DNA of 64,000 nucleotides. Source: Plumapathes pennacea. Its lineage: Eukaryota > Cnidaria > Anthozoa > Antipatharia > Myriopathidae. The notes below the pieces were generated by a model that worked only from the letters and a program-made list of their open reading frames with translations, was not told the origin of the DNA and did not search any database. Location: the NCBI GenBank assembly GCA_964036295.1, contig OZ038464.1:16910443-16974442 (forward strand). The letters are read 5' to 3'. Within the stretch, counting starts at the first letter, position 1; each line of letters opens with the position of its first letter. The position numbers and the translations under genes are program-made. Below, one piece after another: positions 56,211 through 64,000 of the stretch.

Positions 56211-56361
56211 TTTCAGCCCAAGACAACTTTCACTACCTCAGAATGGCGGGAAAATGACTTTGCGCACAATGCATCATGGTTGTGAGAGATTCCATTACAG
56301 CCCATCCAGGTATTCCCCAGAGGAGGAGACCTGACCACGACATCCTTACATAGATACTTAC

Positions 56362-56529
56362 TACATTTCTCAGTATTACACGGCTGCGTTTCTTGGGGCA
56401 GACCAACACATTCCGCGCCGCCAAATTCAGGTTTTGGGTTGTCGCAAGCTCGGGTTCTTGTCCGCTGTCCGCCGCCGCAAGTTGCGTTACACTCCTGCCA
56501 CGGTTTCCAGGGCGACCAACTTCCATCAA
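56362..56529 (-). CDS. Divergent last TSR exon
   Basis: The exon is 168 bp, one codon shorter than the others, with DGSWSPWKPWQECNATCGGG and then FGGAECVGLPQETQPC. It keeps the six cysteines, the tryptophan ladder and the fucosylation motif, but differs at many codons. Its distance from the homogenised block suggests it anchors the 3' edge of the array. The donor is TGTA/gtaagt in phase 1, so at least one further exon follows. Confidence 0.85.
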
Positions 56530-59500
56530 CTACAACATCAAAAAAAATAGAGATCGTGAAAGTCAGCGCGCCATACTAGAAATCTCTTCAAATTCTAAAC
56601 TGTCAGATAAATCCAAAACAATTCCAAAGGATCTCCACATGTTTTGTTGGTATTTCGACACCAATGAAAAATTCCATAGAACAAAAGGGGGCAAAGCTAC
56701 AGAAATCGAAATTAGAATTCCTAAAATTAAAACTTCTCCTTCCAGAACATGTGTTTTCTAGACAATGCAAGATGTTCAGTTCTTCCAGTGTCATCTGATA
56801 AAAATTACTCTATTAATCGATACTTACTCGGACAAGGGTTTTCGTTGCACGATTGAGTTTGATTGGCTTCACCTAAGCAATCAGCTCCTCCGAACTGAGG
56901 AGGCGGGTTGTCACAAGCTCGAGTTCTCACTTGGTCTCCACCACCACATGTTACACTACACTCCTCCCACGGTTTCCAGGGCGACCAATTACCATCAACT
57001 ACAACATTAACAAGGTCACTCTTATTCACCGGGCGAACGTTCTCACAAAATCCACAACCTAACAGCCTTTGTACGATCATTTATTTTCTTCGATATAAAA
57101 GAGCAAATGAAAAACTGTCACGTCCGGTATTTTGCAAGGATAACATTTAAATCGGTACTTACTCGGACAAGGGTTCTCGTTGCACGACTGAGTTTGATTG
57201 GCTTCACCTACGCAATCGGCTCCTCCAAACCGAGGAGGCGGGTTGTCACAAGCTCGAGTTCTCACTTGGTCTCCACCACCACAAGTTACACTACACTCCT
57301 CCCACGGTGTCCAGGACGACCAATTACCATCAGCTACAACATTAACAAAATTTATTTTAAAGATTGTGAAGGTTAGCGCGTGTCATCTGATGACAATCAA
57401 TTTAAGAATCGATACTTACTCGAGCAAGGGTCCTCGTTGCACGACTGAGTTTGACTGGCTTCACCTAAGCAATCAGCTCCTCCGAACTGAGGAGGCGGGT
57501 TGTCACAAGCTCGAGTTCTCACTTGGTCTCCACCACCACATGTTACACTACACTCCTCCCACGGTCTCCAGGGCGACCAATTACCATCAACTACAAGATG
57601 AAGAATGAATTTAGTTCAAGGTAGCTCCGTCAGCCACCTATGTAGGCCCCCAGGCCCCCAGAGAACATATTACCCTCTATTACGTGTATTTTCATCCCGG
57701 ACTGGTCCCAAAAAAACGCGCCCTAAATGTAAACTAACATTACCATGCACATATCTCCCATGAATTATACAGAATAAAGACATCCTTGTAGAGTTCACTA
57801 ATGACAGGGAAAATCGCCGCACGATTTCTACGCCAGAGATTTTGGCTGCCAGTAAGTTCTGCTGTCATAAACAATTGACTAGTACAACCTGACCACATGC
57901 TCTGGGCGAGAATGTAGATGTTTCACTACTTATTCAGGCCATCTACGTCTCATGACTACTAACGCCGACGTTGGTGAACTTGAACAGCGAATTAACCAAT
58001 GACCAAGCACGTCGCTGTCAGCTGATACATCACGAGAAATAATGACCGCCGAAGCCGACCGGAGTTTGCGAACCATAGAGCAACTAGTCGGAAAATTTTG
58101 CGAAACTGATCATCAGGACAGTTAGCCATCAGGCAAATGTTGTCTCTTCCGACGTTAACCACAGCGCGGTATTTCGTGACAATATTACGATAAAATAAAC
58201 CCGACAGCCGATCATCCATTTTGTTTAGTATAACAGTCAGGAAAACATATCGAAACGCCACGCCCGCTATTTTGTAAGAAAAATCTTTAATCGATACTTA
58301 CTCGGACAAGGGTTCTCGTTGCACGATTGAGTTTGATTGGCTTCACCTACGCAATCAGCTCCTCCGAACTGAGGAGGCGGGTCATCACAAGCTCGAGTTC
58401 TCACTTGGTCTCCACCACCACATGTTACACTACACTCCTCCCACGGTTTCCAGGGCGACCAATTACCATCAACTACAACATTAACAAGGTCACTCTCAGA
58501 GATTGTAAATATCGTAATCCACCTGATAAACGATCAAGTTTCTTCAAAATAAAAGAGACCAATGAAAAACTATCATGTCGGGTATTTTGAAAGAATAATC
58601 TTGAAACCGATCACTTACTCGGACAAGGGTTCTCGTTGCACGACTGAGTTTGATTGGCTTCACCTACGCAATCAACTCCTCCGAACTGAGGAGGCGGGTT
58701 GTCACAAGCTCGAGTTCTCACTTGGTCTCCACCACCACATGTTACACTACACTCCTCCCACGGTTTCCAAGGCGACCAATTACCATCAACTAGAACATTA
58801 AGACCAGAAAGTGTCCAGCAGGGCACCCAAAAAGTAATTTATGTAAAATGTACGAGTAGCTCTGTCAATGCTAGTGATCATAAAACCTGTGTAGCTTTGT
58901 TGCCTCACAGTGCATAAAGAATGCTACACCATCAATATGTTACAGAATCAAAGAAATTCGACATCGTTAGACAATCCAGGTTTGCTGCTCCAGCGATAAA
59001 TAACACATCAAGTGTTTTACCTCATGTCGTGCTGAATCGCTTTTGGCGTGTTGTCGTATTCACAAATTTTAAGTTTCCCAGCGTATCATAAAAGTTATTG
59101 TGCCATACTCGATAAACCACAACTGTATTTCGTAAGAAGTTGATGACTAAAGCTCCAGATATCCCTGACAGCAAATCAACCATACTCTTCAATATAAAGT
59201 CAGCAAAACAGAAACTCCTCTTCAAATCGGTACTTACTCGGACAAGGGTTCTCGTTGCACGACTGAGTTTGATTGGCTTCACCTAAGCAATCAGCTCCTC
59301 CGAACTGAGGAGGCGGGTCATCACAAGCTCGAGTTCTCACTTGGTCTCCACCACCACATGTTACACTACACTCCTCCCACGGTTTCCAGGGCGACCAATT
59401 ACCATCAACTACAACATTAACAATGTCATTCTCAGATATTGTAAATATCAATATTCCACCTGATAAACGTTCTCTTAAAATCCAACAACATCGACACTGC

Positions 59501-60409
59501 GTACGATCAATTTTCTTCAATATAAAAGAAACCAATGAAAAACTATCACGTCGGGTATTTTGAAAGAATAATCTTTGAACCGATCACTTACTCGGACAAG
59601 AGTTCTCGTTGCACGACTGAGTTTGATTGGCTTCACCTACGCAATCAGCTCCTCCGAACTGAGGAGGCGGGTTGTCACAAGCTCGAGTTCTCACTTGGTC
59701 TCCACCACCACATGTTACACTACACTCCTCCCACGGTGTCCAGGACGACCAATTACCATCAACTACAACATCAAGACCAGAAAATGTCCAGGAGCAAGCC
59801 CAGAAATAATTTGGGTGAAACGTAGAAGCAGCTCTGTCAATGACGTATCTAGTGATCATAAACTGTCCAGCTTTGCTGCTTGACATCGGATAAACGACAT
59901 TATATGTTATACAGAATCGAATAGATTCCACATCGTTAAACAACCAGGTTTGCTGCTACGGCTACTATGTGCTTTACCTACTGATATCATGTTGAATGGC
60001 TTTTGTATGTTGTCGTAACATTGCTGTGAGGTACAAGCATATTATGCCGACAGTCACGACACTTATTTTGCCCCCTCAATAAACCACAACCGTATTTCGT
60101 GAGAACCTGATGATCAAAACTTCAGATATCCCTGACAGCAAATCATCCATATTCTTCGATATAAAGTCAATCCATCAAAAACAGAAACGCCATGCATGTC
60201 CACTATTTCGTAAGAACAATCTTTAAATCGATACTTACTCGGACAAGGGTTCTCGTTGCACGACTGAGTTTGATTGGCTTCACCTAAGCAATCAGCTCCT
60301 CCGAACTGAGGAGGCGGGTTGTCACAAGCTCGAGTTCTCACTTGGTCTCCACCACCACATGTTACACTACACTCCTCCCACGGTGTCCAGGACAACCAAT
60401 TACCATCAA
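56362..60409 (-). CDS. Multi-TSR protein (thrombospondin type-1 repeats), partial, nine exons visible
   Basis: Nine phase 1-1 exons each encode one thrombospondin type-1 repeat: 60239-60409, 59592-59762, 59238-59408, 58619-58789, 58302-58472, 57420-57590, 57163-57333, 56828-56998 and 56362-56529. Each repeat has WSPWKPW-type (or WSSW) tryptophans for C-mannosylation, CSVTCGGG matching the O-fucosylation consensus C-x-x-S/T-C-G, RTRAC, and six cysteines. TSR proteins are secreted or membrane-anchored and mediate matrix and cell adhesion. The 5' end with any signal peptide is not seen; a transposon occupies 60.5-63.9 kb. The 3' end is unclear: a possible last exon at 55778-55830 gives only a short tail. 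It could be a hemicentin-, coadhesin- or ADAMTS-like protein; TSRs alone cannot decide. Confidence 0.88.
56828..60409 (-). repeat. Tandem array of eight near-identical 171-bp TSR exons
   Basis: Eight exons differ at only a handful of positions, for example WSPWKPW or WSSWTPW, and ADCLGEANQ or VDCVGEANQ. The flanking introns are also related: the sequence before several acceptors and after several donors (cgatacttactcgg on the plus strand) is shared, and blocks around 58480-58830 and 59410-59800 match over several hundred bases. This shows recent unequal crossing-over or gene conversion. The ninth exon, at 56362, is clearly older. Confidence 0.9.
57591..58301. other. Longer intron in the TSR array, nothing recognised
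   Basis: At 711 bp it is longer than most array introns. The sequence near 58195-58300 resembles the intron ends before other TSR exons; the rest is unique in this window. Confidence 0.5.
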
Positions 60410-60700
60410 CTACAACATTAACAAGGTCACTCTTAGAGATTGTAAATATCAATATTTCACAGTCCAACAACATCGACACCGCGTACGATCAATTTTCTTC
60501 AATATAAAGGAGACCAAATGAAAAACTATCGCGTCGGGTATTTCGTCCCCGAACGAAGTGAGGGAAATACTCACGACGCTAATGCAGTAGTATTATCGCC
60601 TTATCGGAGACTCCAAGCGGGTCGCCATCTCGAAATCTAATGTTCGTCTGTCAGTCTGTCAGTCTGCCTTCAGAGTGCCAGTGTGTAAGATTTGCCCACC

Positions 60701-61373
60701 CAGGGGCGTAGCTGCCATATACGCACGTACGCACGGGCGTACAGCTGAAATCTGAGAATTATTTTTTTATCTAACAAAAATATAATTTTCTATTGCCTGA
60801 AGACGTTTTTATCATTAAATTGGCTGATTTGAATTGATTTAATATATTTTTTCGTATTATAGTGTACGTTACGCGAAAAAACGCGTCACGTATTTCTCCC
60901 TCGGTGTCAGCCCCACCAGACGTTAGTTAATCTTTAACTGTGAAGGAGAGGTTTCCCCGCCGTACGGCTTCAGAACTGAACAAAATTGCCTTCAACTGAG
61001 AGTAGGAATTAGTGAATATGTAATGCGTGTGAAGTCAGAGTGAAGTCCAAGAGGTCCGAGGGTCCGAAGAAACTGTTAGAGAACGCCTTCAAAATTTCTG
61101 TGAGGTGAAAGAGCGTAATTACTTGCGTGTTTACACGTATTAAAACGTGACACCGACCGCTAACATCACTGTCAATTTGTAATGGCTCGTTTTACTGAAG
61201 TATTTATTTATTCAAATATCCCACGGAAAATGTAGGAAATGGCATTTCCGAGAGCCAAAATTTAAATTTTTTCTGGGGGAGCATGCCCCCAGACCCCCCT
61301 AGCGAGGAGCGCCTCCGGCGCTCAAAATAGTCCCTTTGTGCGTACAGTTACAAAATCGCAAGCTACGCCCCTG
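60701..61373. mobile_element. hAT-like non-autonomous element nested in the larger transposon
   Basis: Its ends are CAGGGGCGTAGC and the exact inverse GCTACGCCCCTG. The right part contains GGGGGAGCATGCCCCCAGAC, a block common in hAT-type elements and also seen inverted near 7770-7795. No ORF of transposase size is present, and a flush 8-bp target duplication could not be made out. Confidence 0.65.
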
Positions 61374-63090
61374 CCGTCCATACGTATAATTATACTCAGT
61401 TTATATGGTGATGTCCTGGTGGCACAGTTGCCACATGGCGCAGCTTCCCGCCGGTACCGACCACTGTGTTCGCAGTTTCAATCCCCCACGTAAAACAATT
61501 CAACGTGGAAAACAATATTTCTTATTTCCTTTCCGTGGTGAACCTGACAACTAGCTGTTGTAGCTAAGATTATTTTACATTTACTTTTACATTGTGAATG
61601 CACGCGATCGTTCAAAGCAAAACTTTCCAAGACAGTTGAGTTTTAATACTGACGAACAAGACAGCGTATGCCTCACCTACTGGAAAACAGTACGACAATT
61701 TGTATCCTAACATCCACAAAATTTTACCGAGCAAGCGGTCCCGCGGCGGTCTACAAGAGCTTGGGGGTAGCAGCAGGGTCAAGCTCTGTCGTCCTCCACA
61801 AGCCAGCTTTGTGTTTCCAGTACTCATGTTATGAATATATTATGTGAATGTACTAGCGGAAACAACGAAAGTGTGCAGGTCTAAAATGTCCTATAGAAAA
61901 TGTATTTAAAAATATCTACAATATAATAGTTTTAGACTGGTTAAATAAGGATTTCTGTACAAAATCAATTGATCAACAGGATCACAGCGTCAGATCCTTA
62001 TTTAACAATTATGAAAGCAATATAGTGTTAAGATTTTATAAATACATTTTCTATCGGACATTTCAGCTCTGCACAGTTATTTTTTTCCGTTGGTATACAT
62101 TCAACGCTATGTCCTCTTACATGTTCGTTCGTGTCGTGTATACCTCTAAAAGGTGTGGTTGGGTTCGATTCCCAAGAACTGTTTTCGCTCTGGTGAGCCC
62201 TGTATGCCTGGTTGTCATCCCATGCTGGCTTGCCTGGCGAGTCACAGGGATTCCGAAATACAAAAAAAATTCAACGCATAACTGCACGCGCGTCTACATA
62301 TCCTCACGCGAACAACCGAGTGTTTGTTTTCTCGTTTCTTGCACTAAACTGCTGATGTACGGGTCGCCATTAATGTTGTTTTTGTACTAGAAATACGATA
62401 ATCGCATATACCCCCTCACTCTGCCATTGATGGGACTTTTACTTTGGTAACTCCCAATAAGAGTAGCCTTTGTTTTACCGAAATGTTGACTCAATCTTTT
62501 CTTCGAACTCAAGTGCTACACGCAAAGGAAGGAGAAAAAGAATGGTGTGTGTTATACTTTTGCGTTGAAAAAAGAATCGATTGCGTGACGAAGTACGTAT
62601 TTCCCACGGTCGGCACGTCAAATTAATTCATACAGTCTGCCAAGCACGTTCTCGAAATTTAATACTCAAAGTTTGAAGTTGGTCGGCCGTCGTAGTACGG
62701 GAACTGAAAGGAACACTGATTTTCCAATTTTGAATTCATAGGCAGTACAATTAAATAGGCTTCCTGTGCGATTTGTTTTTACTACCGCATGCACCAGACT
62801 CAGGCATGCATATTTAATAGGCTCGAATTGTTTTGTATGTGAACCCACTCAAAACAGCAAAATTTCTCCCAGAATCAAAGCAAAACTTGAACAGTTTACT
62901 TCAAATTATACACGGGCTTCAGACCCAGTAATACTTCTAAGGGCTTGTGAACAATTCTCGCTGCAATCACCGCGTGTCAGATTACAGAAAAATAAGACAT
63001 CTGACTAAATCATTCAAGACTCCAAGTTCCGATTGCTCTGAGCAAATACGGTAGCCGAAACTGGCAACAGAAGCGTAGTAAAACAATACT
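61374..63090. other. Interior of the 3.4-kb transposon, no gene recognised
   Basis: Several short ORFs occur on both strands, but none shows a recognisable domain or exon-like borders. The sequence is unremarkable in composition. Confidence 0.5.
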
Positions 63091-63598
63091 TCAAGGGAAA
63101 ATGATCAGCATACAGATTTTAATACATTCTTGAAGTGATCGAGTTACAAAATATATATTTGTCACGGTGATTGTTCGATTTCCACTGACTAACCTTTGTT
63201 GCTTGTCCTTTCTAAATAAGTATCTGAGTTTAACACAAAACGGCGTCTGAAGCTCCCGATTTGCTTTCAAGCGCTGTTCCCTTTGCGGAGTTGTCTGTGT
63301 TACCCGCTTCTGTTCATGTCGCTTTTGGTCGGCATTCATGCGCTGTTGTCTTAACTTGCGGAGTCTTCTCTTCGGCCCGCTTTTTCTCCTGAAGTTTCCG
63401 ATTTGCGTTCAAGTGCTGTTCTCTTTGCGGAGTTGTCTGCGTTACCCGTTTCCGTTCATGTCGCTTTCGATCGGCATTCATGCGTTGTTGTTCGCTCGTT
63501 TCACGATTTCGCCTTGCTCGTGCCTGTTCCCTTCTCATTTGAAGACGAGCTTCGCGAGACTGTTGTGTTTCAAGTTTTTCAGTTTTTAAGTTTTCCAT
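63091..63598 (-). pseudogene. Fragment coding STPR-like repeats (transposon-derived)
   Basis: An ORF at 63314-63598 begins MENLKTEKLETQQSREARLQ and continues with Arg/Glu/Gln-rich units of about 22 residues (for example ETSEQQRMNADRKRHERKRV). A second ORF at 63091-63339 repeats the MNADQKRHEQKRVTQTTPQ unit in another frame. STPR-type repeats occur in proteins of some animal transposable elements, often with helicase genes; no helicase or transposase domain is left here. The frame break and short length indicate a decayed or truncated gene. Confidence 0.5.
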
Positions 63599-64000
63599 TT
63601 TCGTGAACGCAGCTTCGATATATTGTTGCTTCGTTCAAATCTAAATGCTTCGTTCAAACCTAATTTCTCTTATTTCGGAGTAAAACAACATTGCTGAGTA
63701 AAACTACAGGCCAGGGCACACGTGATCGATCCGGCCTTTCTTATTGGTTAGCAGGGTAACCGCGCCTAAAGTCGTACGACAGACTGACTGACAAACTGAC
63801 AGACAACGTTAAATTTCGAGATGGCGACAGGCTTGGAGTCCCCAAGTAGGCGGTATAATATTACTGCATTAGTGTCGTGAGTATTTCCCTCACTTCGTTC
63901 GGGGATTATTTCTTCAGTTTCAGGCGTGGATAGCAACAAGGAAGGAAACCTATTAGCTAAACAAAACAAATACGCTCCAAAACATGTGTATATCGCGGAT

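Larger units (their letters stand above)
55233..56361. other. Stretch between the TSR array and collagen B
   Basis: It should contain the promoter and 5' UTR of collagen B and possibly the end of the TSR gene. A poly(T) tract lies at 55387-55408. A MITE-like inverted repeat occupies 55989-56210, with arms starting TGCCGCGTTTACAC and ending GTGTAAACACGGCA. No promoter element could be supported. Confidence 0.55.
60546..63905. mobile_element. 3.4-kb DNA transposon with ~120-bp terminal inverted repeats
   Basis: The left arm (60547-60668, beginning CCCCGAACGAAGTGAGGGAA) is repeated inverted at 63781-63904 with a few substitutions. It has interrupted a TSR-type intron: the sequence up to the left end (cgcgtcgggtattt) matches intron sequence near 58575 and 59548. 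Near the right end, minus-strand ORFs carry STPR-like repeats. Target duplication is unclear (tatttc occurs near both ends but not flush). Confidence 0.75.

Noticed and set aside
57198-57608. 136-residue plus-strand ORF over TSR exons
   Set aside because: It is the antisense of two TSR exons; the similar plus-strand frames over each repeat are shadows of the same sequence.
61612-62848. Several 60-121 residue ORFs inside the 3.4-kb transposon as transposase
   Set aside because: No DDE, helicase or other recognisable catalytic pattern could be seen.

Overview
The window is animal nuclear DNA: intron-rich genes with GT..AG introns, many microsatellites, and many small inverted-repeat elements. 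The gene families point to a cnidarian, most likely an anthozoan such as a stony coral or sea anemone. The pointers are a fibrillar collagen whose N-propeptide carries a WAP module, a C-propeptide of fibrillar (COLFI) type, and a large thrombospondin type-1 repeat protein. The species cannot be fixed from sequence alone. Every gene I can support is on the minus strand, so transcription runs from high to low coordinates.

Layout, right to left in transcription order. (1) 63.9-60.5 kb is a DNA transposon with ~120 bp terminal inverted repeats and a smaller hAT-like element nested inside. (2) 60.4-56.4 kb is an array of nine near-identical thrombospondin type-1 repeat (TSR) exons of a secreted or cell-surface protein; its 5' end is not visible. 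(3) 55.2-13.9 kb is a complete fibrillar collagen gene ('collagen B'). It has a signal peptide, an 8-bp microexon, a short minor helix, a major helix of about 341 Gly-X-Y triplets split over ~57 exons (mostly 54 or 45 bp), and a five-exon COLFI domain ending in stop. (4) 12.3 kb to the left edge is the 5' part of a second, paralogous fibrillar collagen ('collagen A'). It has a signal peptide, a WAP exon, the minor helix and the first six exons of the major helix, and it runs off the window. The two collagens are head-to-tail, ~1.6 kb apart, and match exon for exon, so they are a tandem duplication that has since diverged, mainly by presence or absence of WAP.

Both collagens should enter the secretory pathway, trimerise through the C-propeptide and form extracellular (mesogleal) fibrils. 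The TSR protein is a probable matrix or adhesion protein. The introns hold most of the remaining sequence: several MITE families, a 2,978-bp inverted-repeat transposon with 5-bp target duplications that carries a 5S-rRNA-derived segment and a tRNA-like T-arm, a second copy of that cargo 32 kb away, minisatellites of 43 and 52 bp, and a poly(A)-tailed retroposed fragment. All coordinates and splice sites were read by hand from consensus GT/AG borders and reading frame; no search was run.
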